A stretch of 64,000 nucleotides of DNA, from positions 130,775 through 194,774 of the forward strand of contig CM075104.1 in NCBI GenBank assembly GCA_037576195.1. Reading direction: 5' to 3'. Source of the stretch: Phytoseiulus persimilis. Its lineage: Eukaryota > Arthropoda > Arachnida > Mesostigmata > Phytoseiidae. A program made the position numbers and the translations under genes. Shown here piece by piece: positions 9,252-20,494 of this stretch. Under the pieces are notes generated by a model. It ran no database searches and was not told the DNA's origin. It saw only the letters and a program-made list of their open reading frames with translations. How positions within the stretch are numbered: position 1 is the stretch's first letter; each line of letters begins with the position of its first letter.

Positions 9252-10135
9252 CTTCATTTGATTTGATTTTATTTTATTGGACCTTACATATGCACATATG
9301 TTCCCTTTCGTTTCAGGGGTGAATTGTATTGCGTTCACAGATCATAGTTCGTTGTTCTCCCATCGCCTTAGGATATCCATCGTCCTTCTCAGGTCCCTCG
9401 CTGTTGAATCAGGGTGAAGTCCTAATCGGTGCGCGAATTCCGTCTGGGAGTACTTTCCTTCCTCGCATTCCAGAATGACATGTTTGTCGGTTTCCGGGGC
9501 TCCACATCGAGCGCATTTCATGTCTATGGAAGGGTCTCGGGAGTTTTGTCGGCTCTTGGTGTTGAGCATTCCTGCTCTGGCTAGCGCCAATAACCGACTG
9601 CCCCGCGAGTTATCGTATAGTTCCCTCTCGAGACTTCGAGTCTCTTTGAACTGTCGATAAACAGTCAATGTGGATCTGTATTCCATATTCCGTCTCCATA
9701 TGGAGTCCAACTTATCCCGCACTCTCGTTTTGAGTTCTTTGCGGAACATATTCCACATTGGTCTGTTTTGCGTATTTCTGGTCAGGCTGAGCTCTCCAAG
9801 GTCATACTGGGTTCTCAAACTTCTGAGTCTCTCCATTGCCTTCACTTTTGTGTTTGTTATCTCAGTTGCTGTGAGTATCATTCTGGGCCATCTGGATGGA
9901 TCCATTTGTTTCACTCTCTCGAAATACATGATTTTGCTGATGGTCTCCATGGCATCAAAGGAGGACCATCCTAGTTCTCCCTAAATAAACTCCTTTGATA
10001 CGGTGGAGTGTGGTATGCCCATGGCCCACCTGCCCGCGTCCCTTTGTCTGACTTCAATGAGGTTTCTCAGCCTTCTAGGCATGGTGATCACTCCATTGCA
10101 GTAGGTCAGTTGTGGTATTGCGGTGGCTTGAGGAA
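9252..10135 (-). mobile_element. LINE B: antisense, 5'-truncated copy inside LINE A
   Basis: On the minus strand this matches the 3' part of the LINE copies at 34-47 kb. The thumb (ATAIPQLTYCNGVITMPRRL), the region LYDNSRGSRLLALARAGML and the zinc motif CARCGAPETDKHVILEC are all present. After the stop come the same 3' UTR motif (CATATGTGCATATG-like) and an AT-rich tail at 9252-9275. The ORF breaks near 9980, leaving 9342-9950 open. No clear target duplication was found; insertion seems to have come with a deletion of LINE A sequence. Confidence 0.85.
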
Positions 10136-10178
10136 GTGCAAAGGTACATAAACCAGGGAAGCAGCGGTCATTGATAAT

Positions 10179-12821
10179 TTGTTGGCAAACCCACTGGCAG
10201 TGGAAACTGTCCAACGCATGTACATCGACGAGAAGAGACTGATAACAGATATATCTGACCACAACCTCATTATGATACAATGTGAGATATGCGGGAATGA
10301 CAAACCCAAAACAATCCACTCCTCGGTCATCGACTCCCGAAAAGCAGCGACCATAGCACAGGAAGGGCTGTGGGAGAAGATGCTGGAAGATGACATATCT
10401 CACGATGTGCTCAAGGGAGAAATCGAAGCCGCGTTGAAACGAGCCCGCCGGACTCGTAAGATGCGGGATCGCCCGATGGTATACTCCACGGAAGTTAAAC
10501 GAGAGACCAAGCTGAGGAAAGAGGCTAACCGAGCATACCCTGCGGCGAGAAAAGCCGGCGTAGGAGCGGGAGAGGCCTTGGATGCCTACAGAGCACAACA
10601 ACAAAGGGTCAGAGAAGCGGTGGATAGGGAGCTGCGAGACAGAGGAGGAAAAACCCTCTCGTACATCCTAAACTCACCGAGACATGAGAAGAGCAGACGC
10701 TTCTGGAGGATCGTGAACCGTGACGATAGAAGCCAACGCAAGGAAAAAACACTGAGGGACGAATCCGGAAATGCAGTACCAGGATCCCACATTGTTAACC
10801 ACTTGACTCATGTGGGGAAAAAACTTTTTTGGGACACGACGGTAAATGAAGTGACCCCACCGGCGGACACAATCAATGAGACCGCAATTATGTTCACAGA
10901 GACAGACATCCCGAAGGCACTTGCCAGCATGTCAAAAGCATCCGCGATGGGCCTGGACGGGACCCCAAGTGGTATTCTCAAGGATTTCAATGAAGTAGGA
11001 AGGGGATACATAACCCAACTATTCAACAAGATCCTAGCTGGCAAAGAAGAAATCCCCAGAAAGTGGAAGGAAGGTAGACTCGTCATGATAGAGGAGTCGA
11101 ACTCTACCAGAGGCAATCTACTCACCTACAGACCACTCACAATCTCCCCAGTACTCTACCGGATATTCATGAAGATACTGGGATCGAAGATCTCGGAATG
11201 TATGGAAGAGAAAAACCTAATAGGGGAGGCACAGGCCGGTTTCCGAAAGAACCGCCGAGGGGAAGACAATATCTTCATCCTCACTAGTGCCATAGAAATA
11301 TCCAGACGACTCAAAACCGGACTGGTGTGCTGCTTCTTGGACTGCTCGGCCGCTTGTGACCGAGTATGCAGAGGAACACTATGGAAAACCCTGGAGGAGC
11401 AGGGGATGAACCAAACATGGATAGGATTACTCCGGAACATCCACTCCGGTACCAGATGCAAACTGATACACGGGAAAGAGAAATCGGAATGGGTTAACAC
11501 CACAGGAGGCCTTCGACAAGGTTGCCCTGCCAGCCCAATCTTATTCCTCCTATACATCGCTTCCCTAGAACCTCGACTACAGAACAGTGGGCTAGGCTTC
11601 CGGGTGAAGAAAAGAGGAGATTTCTGGAATGTGCAAGAGAAGAAATACTCCAACATAGCCGCTCTCCTCTTTGCCGATGACCTCATCCTAATGAGGAGAG
11701 ACTTATCAGAAATGGAAAGACTATTAGAAATCACCTCACAGTTTGGCGATGACAAGAAACTATCATTCAATCCATCAAAGAGTGCGATTGTGGTATTCTC
11801 CGAGGGCGGAACAGCACAGGAGAGACCCCTCACAATCCAAGGCAAGACAATACCCAGCGGCACGCACTATAAATATCTGGGAATAACTGTATCAAACTCT
11901 GAGGACTACCTAGATCGACAAGAGGACATTTGGGTGGAAAAATCCCAGACAGTCCAAAACCAATTGCGAGCGAGAGCTCTATGGGGATTCAATCGATTCG
12001 AAATCTCTAAGACTCTATGGAAAGCGGTGGCAGTTCCATCGCTCACATACGCAAATGCGGTCACAGTTATGTCCAAAACTCTGCAAAAGAAAATAACAAC
12101 AGCCCAAGCGGAGGCGGGGGGGTACGCTCTTGGTGTCCCCAACAGTAAGGTGGCAAACGAATTCGGCACCGGAGAACTGGGCTGGTCTTCGTTCGGGGCA
12201 AGAGAAGCCCAGAGCAAGATAAGATATTCTACCAGAGTGAAATCCATGCCGGATCACAGGTGGCCGAAAACCATACTGGACATGATGGATTTAATCGGAG
12301 TTGAAACAAAAGAATATCGGAGAGTACAGGAATTGCGGCGTGAATATAAGTGCGAAAACATCACACTGACTCACACGGAACTAGGTACACCTCTACAGGG
12401 GATATTCAACAGAGCGATCAAGGAAAGATTACGCGATATTGAAATGGCTAACTGGAAAAGCTCGATGAGATGCAAGAGTAGCCTGACCCGATACCGAACA
12501 CACGCGGCGGGAACGGGATATCGAACTAGCCCATACGACAACAGTCGAGGTTCGGCCCTACTGGCACTGAGCCGAGCAGGTATGCTCAGGACCAGAGAAT
12601 TCAGACAAAACTCCGATCCGGGATTAGATACCACATGCGTCAGATGTGGAGTATACCCGGGAACCCTAAGCCACGTCATCTGGGAATGCAACGAAATATA
12701 CCACGAAGAAGAGGAAACACTAAGTCGACTGGGGCTTGACGAAAACCCCTCTCCAGAGATGACAAGCCACACCAAGAGGCTCCTACAGCAGTGGGAGAAA
12801 GAAACTACAAATATCCGCTGA
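10179..12821 (+). CDS. LINE A ORF2: reverse transcriptase with C-terminal zinc motif
   Basis: An 880-residue open frame. It begins within the end of the endonuclease (SDHNLI), continues through a basic linker, then the RT: KASAMGLDGTPSGIL, AQAGFRKNRRGEDN, LRQGCPASPILF and the catalytic LLFADDLI (near 11660-11700), then KYLGITVS. The C-terminal part has SPYDNSRGSALLALSRAGML and a CVRCG...HVIWEC zinc motif. The palm A motif reads LDCSAACDRV, keeping the Asp. The RT part has no internal stop, but the ORF lacks an intact endonuclease, so the element could not move by itself. Confidence 0.85.
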   Translation: MLANPLAVETVQRMYIDEKRLITDISDHNLIMIQCEICGNDKPKTIHSSVIDSRKAATIAQEGLWEKMLEDDISHDVLKGEIEAALKRARRTRKMRDRPMVYSTEVKRETKLRKEANRAYPAARKAGVGAGEALDAYRAQQQRVREAVDRELRDRGGKTLSYILNSPRHEKSRRFWRIVNRDDRSQRKEKTLRDESGNAVPGSHIVNHLTHVGKKLFWDTTVNEVTPPADTINETAIMFTETDIPKALASMSKASAMGLDGTPSGILKDFNEVGRGYITQLFNKILAGKEEIPRKWKEGRLVMIEESNSTRGNLLTYRPLTISPVLYRIFMKILGSKISECMEEKNLIGEAQAGFRKNRRGEDNIFILTSAIEISRRLKTGLVCCFLDCSAACDRVCRGTLWKTLEEQGMNQTWIGLLRNIHSGTRCKLIHGKEKSEWVNTTGGLRQGCPASPILFLLYIASLEPRLQNSGLGFRVKKRGDFWNVQEKKYSNIAALLFADDLILMRRDLSEMERLLEITSQFGDDKKLSFNPSKSAIVVFSEGGTAQERPLTIQGKTIPSGTHYKYLGITVSNSEDYLDRQEDIWVEKSQTVQNQLRARALWGFNRFEISKTLWKAVAVPSLTYANAVTVMSKTLQKKITTAQAEAGGYALGVPNSKVANEFGTGELGWSSFGAREAQSKIRYSTRVKSMPDHRWPKTILDMMDLIGVETKEYRRVQELRREYKCENITLTHTELGTPLQGIFNRAIKERLRDIEMANWKSSMRCKSSLTRYRTHAAGTGYRTSPYDNSRGSALLALSRAGMLRTREFRQNSDPGLDTTCVRCGVYPGTLSHVIWECNEIYHEEEETLSRLGLDENPSPEMTSHTKRLLQQWEKETTNIR

Positions 12822-12904
12822 GACAACTCACCACTGAAATGAAAGTGTCATATATATGAGGATAAATAAATACCAATACCAAAGCAAACACTCCCCAGAG
12901 ATTT

Positions 12905-13225
12905 CCCCATTGTGATGTCCCGAGACGCCAAGTACCTGGGCGTCATTCTCGACGGGCACCTCACGGGAACTCCTCATATCAGGTATGCGGTGGCAAGAAC
13001 AGCAAAGGTTGCCCGTTGCATTGCCAGACTTTTCCCTCGCTCCAAAGAAGCCTCTGACCACCGCAAGAAAGCCTTGGCGTCTGCAGTGGATGGCATCATC
13101 ATGTACGCAGCGCCAATCTGGTCATCCTGCACCTCCAAGTTAACGATAAGGAGGCTCCTGGACTCTGCACAGCGCCCACTAGCACTTGGTATCTCCAGAG
13201 GCATTAGAACAGCTTCAGTAGACTA
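12905..13225 (+). pseudogene. R1/Jockey-type LINE fragment (RT thumb)
   Basis: Encodes DAKYLGVILDGHLTGTPHI, then SAVDGIIMYAAPIWSS and AQRPLALGISRGIRTAS, the region after the RT palm in R1/Jockey-clade LINEs. The same region of the full R1-like element here (26500-26780) is clearly similar but not identical. Truncated on both sides. The stop falls in the hairpin at 13219. Confidence 0.75.
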
Positions 13226-13249
13226 GCCGGCCGAAGGCCGGCTAGTCTA
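13219..13249. other. Perfect 14-bp stem hairpin with GAA loop
   Basis: TAGACTAGCCGGCC (13219-13232) pairs with GGCCGGCTAGTCTA (13236-13249) around GAA. Its core CCGGCCGAAGGCCGG resembles the end of the Helitron-like termini (CGGCCGAAGGCCGGCTGGT), and it ends CTAG followed by T, which also fits CTRR. It marks the junction between a LINE fragment and a gypsy fragment. Confidence 0.75.
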
Positions 13250-13289
13250 TTTTAAAAATCTGTCATAAAAATATCTGGAGGGGCTAACA

Positions 13290-14455
13290 GTTCCGAGTTC
13301 ACCACACCCGGAGATGTACTTTTAAAAGGACATCGCGTCGTGATCGCGGAATCGTGTCAAGCAGAGGTCCTGAACGAACTCCACGAAGGTCGCTTTGGTG
13401 CGAGAAAGATGGAAGAACTGGCTAGGCGACACGTATGTTGGGATTCGATGAACAAGGATATCAACACGAATGCCGAAACGTGCGAGATCTGCCAACTGAA
13501 CTCAAAGAATCCTACCAGGACGTACCATAGTTGGGAACCAGCCACGCAGCCATTTGATCGAGTTCATATCGATTTTGGCGGACCAATTGATGGTCAGTTC
13601 CTGTTACTGATTGTGGACTCTTACTCCAAATGGCTGGAGATATCACAGTCCAAGACGAAAACAACCGAGAATACCCTCGAGACCCTGCGAGAAGTGTTCG
13701 CTCGTTTCGGACTCTCGGAGGTTATCGTTTCCGACAACGATCCCACATTCACATCATTCAATTTCAGAAGCTTCTGCAAGGAAAACGGCGTAGTTCACAG
13801 AACGTCGCCTCCGTTTCACCCTCCCCCTAACGGGCAAGCGGAGCGATACGTGCAGACAACGAAGCAAGCTCTGAACGAATTGAGAGCGGATGGAAGTTCC
13901 GAAAACCTACACACACTTATCCAGAAGTTCCTGTTCCGGAAAATATTGATGAACAACTCCGCGGCAAACAGTTCGCCGGCGGAGCTGATGATCGGCCGTC
14001 AACTCAGATCCAAGCTGGACATCATCGGCGGAATCACCGAGGTCCGAGAAGGAGATTCGAGTCCGACTGACAAAAACGGCAGGTTCGCCGTCGATGACAA
14101 AGTCGTTGCCAGAAGCTACGGCAGCACCCAAGAATGGTCTCATGGCACGGTTGAGAAGTCGTTTGGTACGAATACTCGCCTACTCAGAGTCCCACAAGGT
14201 TCGTGGAAGCGACATTTCAACCAGCTCAGGCCCGTATCGACGTTGGATACACGAAGCATACGTCAACAGGAGCACGCGAATCCAGAGCTGCACGAATACC
14301 CATGGTACTCGTCAACGCAATGCGACGCAGATAGCAATTGGTCAGTCACACCCGACGATTCGTTTAGGTCCGTAAAAGAAGGCGCGTCAACGAGCGGAAA
14401 TTCGAAAGATCAACCGCAGGGAACATCGGAAGAGGAAAATCCAGAAATGATTTGA
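13290..14455 (+). pseudogene. Ty3/gypsy integrase (pol C-terminal fragment)
   Basis: Open from before 13340 to the stop at 14455. The order is an HHCC zinc-binding domain (LHEGRFG...RRHVCW...CEICQ), then the DDE core: HIDFGG near 13570, VSDNDPTF near 13735 and the Glu of GQAERYV near 13840. A C-terminal domain with VDDKVVARSYG, WSHGTV and WKRHFNQLRPV follows. The family role is insertion of element DNA. Only the integrase is left; protease and RT are absent and BEL/Pao sequence starts directly after. All three catalytic residues are present. Confidence 0.85.
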
Positions 14456-14459
14456 TGTC

Positions 14460-17400
14460 GGAAAGACTCAATTCTCCACCGGCCGCGGCCCTGAGTATTT
14501 CATGCCGCACCACAACGTAATCACGAAGACAACCCAAGGCGAAAAGTGGAGGATAGTTTTCGATTGTTCGTCGGCTGATCGAGGTTGTCGATCAGTCAAC
14601 TCGTTCCTACTCGTTGGTCCCGACTTGAACCCGCAGATGATCAAGGTCCTCCTCAACTTTCGACTCCACCCGATGGCTGTCTCTGCGGACATTGCGAAAG
14701 CGTACCTCTGCATCAACATCGCTCGAGAAGATCGTTCGTTGTTCCGGTTTCTTTGGCAAGGGCCGGAAGATCAACGCATCAGGTGTTACCAGATGAAGCG
14801 AGTCACTTGGGGAGCTGCCCCGAGCGGATTCCTTCTAGCCACAACACTACGTGAGCATTTCGCCAAAGTCGATCCCGAGTCATCGTTGCGTCTCGGAGAC
14901 TCATTCTATCACGACGACTTCCTGAAAAGCTTCTCCATTGTCAAGGAGGCTTGCAAGGTTGTCGATTCTGTTCGAGATCATCTTCGGTCCGCCAGCATGG
15001 AGCTGGCAAAGTGGAAGACGAATTCACGTGCGCTAGCGGATCACCTTACTTGTTGTGGTGTTCCTGAAGCCGCGTTGAATCTGGACGCCGGAAAGCTCCT
15101 CAAGGTCTTGGGGGTTTCTTGGCTGCCCGTCGACGACATCTTCAAATTCGATCTCGAACACGTGATACGTCAGGCTCGCTCGGACCCGATCATCACGAAA
15201 CGCTTGCTTCTGAGGACTGTAGCTTCAATCTACGACCCATTGGGCTGGCTCGCACCGTTCCTGATCCGGGGAAAATCGCTTCTCCGGAGTATCTGGTCGG
15301 CGAACCTCAGGTGGGATGATTCGCTCACCGCCGAATCGGCCGCAGCGGTCTCACATTGGGTCGATGAGATCCCTACGCTGTCGGCCATTCGCGTCCCTCG
15401 CTGCATCATCAGCCGCCAGAGTCTTCCCGTAGATCGCCACCTGCATGTCTTCGCTGATGCTTCACCGAACGCATACGCAGACTTGCTTCGCGGACGGCTC
15501 GTCCGACACTTCGATAGTCATGGCGAAGACCCGCGTTGCACCACGTCAGCCCGTGAGCCTACCCCGTCTGGAGCTCATGGCTGCTGTCATCGCCTGCCGC
15601 CTCCGCGCATACATCGCTCGCGAGCTTGAGGTTCCGGTGGCTCGGGTCTCGTTTTACACCGACTCAATGGTGACGTATTATTGGTGTACGTCTCCGTCCG
15701 TCGGCCGTTGGAAGACCTTCGTGGCAAACAGGGTGACCGAGATTCAGAGCTCTTCGGAGGCTTCAGACTGGTTCCATGTCGTTGGTTCCGAGAATGTCGC
15801 CGACCTTGGTACGCGTGGTATATCTGCAAGTGAGCTCCTTGGCAATGCGAGCTGGTTGCGGGGTCCCGAGTGGCTCGGGTTTCCAGAGTCTGATCGTCCG
15901 ACCAGCCAGCCACGGTAGGAAACCGAGCTAGAGACTGCCCTTGTGCCTGACGAGATGCGGCTCGGTGTTGTTGCCGCCATCATCAGGTGGCCGGAACACC
16001 GACCATTCATCGACGTTAGACATTTCGGCTCCCTCGGTCGAGCTGTCAGGGTCGTGGAGTTCGTGTTTCGCGCCATACGTCTCATGCGCCGAGAAACGTC
16101 ACTTGATGCCGCCGCCGCCCGAAACGAAGCCATCTCCCATCTCATCCGAACAACTCAGCGAGAGTTCTTTCCTCAGGAGATCCAGGCGACAGCCGCAGAC
16201 GACGACCCACCGCGCAGCTCTAAGTAGAATGGATTCAAACTGTTCCTCGATGACGAGAAGTTGTTGCGGGCCAAAACCCGACTGCGTGAGAGCCCCATGT
16301 TTTCCAACGACGAGGAAACCCCGATTGTCATTCCAGGTCAATCGCACTTGGCCGCTCTCGTCATCGCCGACCAGCACCGCATCCACGCTCACTTCGGAGT
16401 AGCGACAGTTCTCGCCGCTCTCCGGAAACGCTAGTGGATCACTCGGGCTCACCAGCGCATCAGATCAATTCTCTCACGATGCGTCGCATGCAGAAAACAA
16501 CACGGCCGGACTTCACGAGTCGTCGAAGCACCGCTCCCGCCATCGCGCCTTTCTCCAGTTGTCGCGTTCAGAACGACTGGATTGGACTTTGGTGGGCCCT
16601 TCCTGACGCGCGGAGAGACATCAACTGAAAAAAGTTACATCGCTCTCCTCGCTTGCTTCACCGTCCGCGCGTTCACCTCGAGCTCGTCCCGTCGATGTCT
16701 ACCCCACAAACGCATCTCGCAATACGTCGCTTCCTCGCGCTCTACCCGTCGTGTACTTCGCTGGTGTCGGACAATGCGCGATCGTTGGTGAAGGCCGCAA
16801 CTGACATCAAGCGGCTGTTCAACTCAGTAAAGGACCCCGATGTGAAATCGCTCCTCGCCGATCGCGGATTACAGTGGACGTTCAACTGCCTCCGTGCACC
16901 TTGGAAAGTGGGAATTTCGAACGCGTCGTCGGCACCGTGAAGGCCGCCCTCAAACGAACACTCGGTCGGAGTCTGTTGCACTTTGAAGAGCTCAGGACGG
17001 TTATCTCAGAGATTGCTGCTGTCGTTAATTGTCGCCCGCTCTCGTACTCGAGTGACGATCCAAACGAGCCTACGTCTATCACACCTGCTCACTTCCTCCG
17101 CGGGGGACCGCAAAACTCTCCTCTCTGCGAGGTAGCACCGTTCGAGCTGCTCGGCAGGGAGCAAGTCCAGAGAAATCATCTCAACCGAACAACCTACTTC
17201 CGCGCGCCCGTCAAACGATGGAAGGAAGACTACATTACGCTACTCCGTCCTGCAAACATGACAGCCGGACACGGAGCACCGATTATCAAAACAGGAGAAG
17301 TTTGCCTGTTGCAGGATGACAATCGACCACGAGGAAAGTGGTCGTTGGTTCGTGTCCAAGAGGCACATCTCGGTCGCGACGAAGTCCCTAGATCTTATAC

Positions 17401-17473
17401 TGTGAAATTCCCGAATGGATATGTCACGCGTCGTGCTGCCAAGCTATTGTGTCCGCTTGAAGTTGCCTCTTAA
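14460..17473 (+). pseudogene. BEL/Pao pol: RT, RNase H and integrase, frameshifted
   Basis: The RT is recognised by YFMPHHNVI, RIVFDCSSADRGCRSVNSFL, SADIAKAYL, RFLW and the catalytic FYHDDFL near 14905 (most families have YVDD), then ASIYDPLGWLAPF. A frameshift near 15470 moves to the RNase H/connection region (RVAPRQPVSLPRLELMAAVI, FYTDSMVTYYW). The integrase follows in several frames (16250-17473): DFGGPF, SDNAR, LQWTFNC..., ending TPAHFLRGG and RWKEDYI. At least four frame changes and one stop make it inactive. The order matches BEL/Pao pol. N-terminal gag/protease is missing. Confidence 0.85.
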
Positions 17474-17821
17474 CTTAATTGCTGGGGAGAGACCGTCTCC
17501 TACGCTCTCTTTGGGTGGACTGTGGAAAATAATCTTAGCTCTGTGCATCGTCGTTCTTCCCGGTCTACGTGTGACGCGCAGTGCGCGGCACGTGCGCGTT
17601 TTGATATCTCCAGAAATCCGATGGAGAGAGTGGCCGCCATCTTAGTGTAGTGTTGTGGATGAGAACTTGAGTGCGTCGTGATAAAACCAGGAAGCCGGAG
17701 CCATCAAGAAGTGTTGTCAATCTCCTTCTATCTCGATGCCCGTGGAACATTCGCCATCGCCGGCGCCGCGTTTCGCCACAGGTACTCGCTCTCCGAAAAT
17801 TGACAGAGGCAGACATCGAGG
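17474..17821. other. Non-coding stretch after BEL/Pao pol
   Basis: A purine tract GGGGAGAG occurs just after the pol stop (about 17483), where a polypurine tract and 3' LTR would be expected. The following ~330 bp may be LTR remnant, but no matching copy is available. No gene seen. Confidence 0.3.
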
Positions 17822-19455
17822 CCCCCACTAGCTCTCGATACTTCAGATTCAAGTCTATTTCTCCCTCAAATGCTGACTTGGATGTGGCATCAATTGGGAT
17901 GGGTGACATCTTACAGTCAGTCATTTTGAAACGTTCCAGAATCTCAGCTATGTATTGGGCTTGGTTGATTTGGATCCTCCCTCGGTCTGGTGAGGTATTG
18001 ACTCTCAATCCCAAAAAGAGCTTCAAAGGCCTGAACGTGAGTTCGAATGTTTTCTGGAGCTCTTGGAGTATCGCCTTGGTCAGTTGCTCGTTATGTGGGC
18101 CGATCAGGCAGTCATCCACATAGATTGGGATGAAAACTATTTTTTTTTAGAACAATTCTACCGTTCTCAAACTCAGCAGAGTGTCGCTCGATTTCTTATT
18201 GAAGCATTTGGGAGCTGGGACGGTTCCGTATACCGCTTTCAAAAGCTCACAAACTCTTTTGCTACCGTCCTCAAAACCGGCTGGCTGCCGCATGTAAAGT
18301 GTCCCGTCGGAAGGAGCTGAGAGGAATGCGGTGCAGACATCTGCCTGAGTGAGAAAGAGACGTTCCCCGGCTGCTACGGGGAGTACGAGTCGTATCGTTT
18401 CAAATCTAGCTACAGGGCTGAACAAACTCTCGTAGTCGAGACCTGGTCGCTGGGCACAGCCCCGAACCAGAAGTCTCACCCTCCTCTTGATAATGTTCCC
18501 ATCCTTGTCGGTCTTCAAGGTGAACACCCATCGGTTCGAAAGGACATGCTGTCCTGGAGCCGGCTCAACCAGCTCATAAGCCTGGTTGGATCGGAACGAT
18601 TCGAGTTCCAAAGCCATCGCTGCTAGCCATTCATTTTGATGTTTTGATCTTTCAACATCTTCTAGGCTAAATGGTACGTCTATCTGTGAGTTGGAACTGC
18701 CTAGATGTTGGCTAGTCTGGGAGGTCGTATGACTACACGAGGCATGGTTGGCCATACCTGCCCCGTGGCGATCTGGCTCCTCAAGAGTACTCCTATCACG
18801 TAAATTATACTTGCGTCCCTCGACTTTGTCCTCCGTCCCTGCCGGGTCTAGATTCCTCTTGGTCGGCTTCCTTCGTGGTCGACAGCTACCCCTGACTCTT
18901 CATCCACATTTCTTTCTCCCTTCCATTCTTCGTCTCCTGCAGTACACGAATCGTTCGAGTCCTCGGGCGTTGGTTCACTGGAGTCTTCTGGTGTGGGATC
19001 ACTTTCTTCTTCAGACTGCGGCGGTCGGTTGATGTCTGATGATCCTGGCACGTCCGGAGGTAGCGGGAGCTTGCTGGCGTCTTCAGGTAAAGGTGAGGGT
19101 TCCCTCACTGTGATGTCACGGATGCGATGGATGTTCCTTGTTCCTAGCTCAAGGACTCTGTAGCTTAGTCCATCTTCATCGATGCCGACAATTGCTCCAG
19201 CAATTGCTCGTTGATATAGCTTGTCCTTTGTTGGTTGGATGTTGTAAAACCAGCATCTTGTGCCAAGTCTTCGAATACGTCCGAGGTATGGTTCCTCGCC
19301 GGTGATCATCTCAAGTGGAGTTTTACCAACCAGATCATTGAACTTCGTTATGTTGAGGCAGTGCGTAGCGAAGTTCACAGCCTCAGCCCAAACAGGCTTT
19401 TGTAACTCACTGTCAATCATCATAGCTCTAGCAAGGTTCAGCAACGTGCGATTCT
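17822..19455 (-). pseudogene. Ty1/copia pol fragment: integrase C-terminus and RT
   Basis: Reading the minus strand from 19455: NRTLLNLARAMM (end of the integrase core), KTPLEMITGEEPYLGRIRRLG, a Pro/Ser/Glu-rich linker, then the RT with NEWLAAMALELESF, NRWVFTLK, RLLVRGCAQRPGLDYESLFS, and YVDDCLIGP near 18118. It stops at YRELVGA near 17830, before RNase H. Frame breaks lie near 18850 and 18140. It is a different family from the intact copia at 49.6-54 kb (different linker, YVDD instead of WVDD). Confidence 0.85.
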
Positions 19456-19602
19456 GTTGGATTTTAGTCCACTGTGCTCAGTCGGTGGACACTCAATCTG
19501 GAAGTACAGTCTGTGGTCTGGAAGATCACGGCACGAAATAAAGAGACAGGGGTTCTGTTACTCCTACTTAGCTCCTCCTGGGCCTTGCCTTTATTGTGTG
19601 TA

Positions 19603-20088
19603 CCAGCCGGCCTTTGGCCGACTGGAGTCGGCCGCGCTGCGCGCGGTTGGACGGCACTCCCTGCCATCGAGGAACTTTTCTCTCCCTTCATTGGGTCAGC
19701 ATTCTGATTTTGAAAAATATGGTCAGATTGACCCCGGAATCATCCCTCCGGAGTTGGGAAGTAATGCTCAGATTGGTCTCGGAATCACCCCTCCAGAGTT
19801 GGGAAGTAATGCTCAGATTGGTCTCGGAATCACCCCTCCAGAGTTGGGAAGTAATGCTCAGATTGGTCTCGGAATCACCCCTCAAGAGTTGGGAAGTAAT
19901 GCTCAGATTGGTCTCGGTTTCACTCCTCCAGAGTTGAGAAGTAATGCTCAGATTGGTCTCGGAATCACCCCTCCAGAGTTGGGAAGTAATGCTCAGATTG
20001 GTCTCGGAATCACCCTTCAAGAGTTTGGAAGTAATGCTCAGATTGGTCTCGGAATCACCCCTCCAGAGTTGGGAAGTAATGCGAGGTT
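19603..20088 (-). mobile_element. Helitron-like copy 3 with 45-bp array, inverted
   Basis: On the minus strand: about eight copies of the 45-bp unit (20085-19730), then the conserved module and the hairpin ending CTGG at 19606-19603, again followed by T. It lies between copia-side sequence and a gypsy RT fragment, which separates this family from its neighbours. The 5' end is not recognisable. Confidence 0.6.
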
Positions 20089-20100
20089 GTCGCGACATCG

Positions 20101-20255
20101 ATGGTAGAACTAGGTCGCACGTCATGGGCCGAATTTGACATCAACGAAGCGGCAGGAAGTCAGCCGGTCCGAGCAAAGCCATATCGTTTGGCGGCACCGG
20201 AGAAGGAAGCGCTCGAAGAAATCATCAAGAAGATGACAGCTCGGGAGCTGTCGGC
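20101..20255 (+). pseudogene. Ty3/gypsy RT N-terminal fragment
   Basis: Encodes EFDINEAAGSQPVRAKPYRL then EKEALEEIIKKM, the stretch directly before the RT fingers in Ty3/gypsy pol. The similarity stops at about 20245, and the open frame continues into unrelated sequence to 20421. It may come from the same gypsy family as 13290-14455, but the two pieces do not overlap. Confidence 0.7.
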
Positions 20256-20494
20256 TTGGGTGGACCGAGGTTATCACACAAACAAAGAAAAATGCTCAGA
20301 ACGGGCCTTATATAGTGGAACGATCACATGCACGTTCCCTGCGTACACGCACGTACTGAAAAATGTGTGCCTCACCTGCGAGCATGCGACAAACGTGCAC
20401 CATGTGCTGGTGATGACCTAATTTGAGGAAAGTGGGTGTTGCTGAGATTTGCGCATGCGCAGCGTCAGAGGCTCATGCGCTTCTGAGTGCAAAA
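20256..20494. other. Unassigned stretch before the satellite
   Basis: Contains TTATATAG near 20306 and several GCACGT/GTGCAC-like words but no gene. The satellite begins near 20495 with diverged units. Confidence 0.3.

Larger units (their letters stand above)
8060..12890 (+). mobile_element. Non-LTR retrotransposon A (FADD-type), split by an insertion
   Basis: Contains a lysine/arginine-rich first ORF, an AP-endonuclease domain, a reverse transcriptase and a C-terminal CCHC. The 3' end is a short tail with ATAAATA and ATACCAATACC. The endonuclease is cut at about 9252 by an antisense 5'-truncated relative ending near 10135, and a stretch of endonuclease around the catalytic core is missing. 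A frameshift also separates the first ORF from the endonuclease. Clade not resolved; related to the LINE copies at 34-47 kb. Confidence 0.85.
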
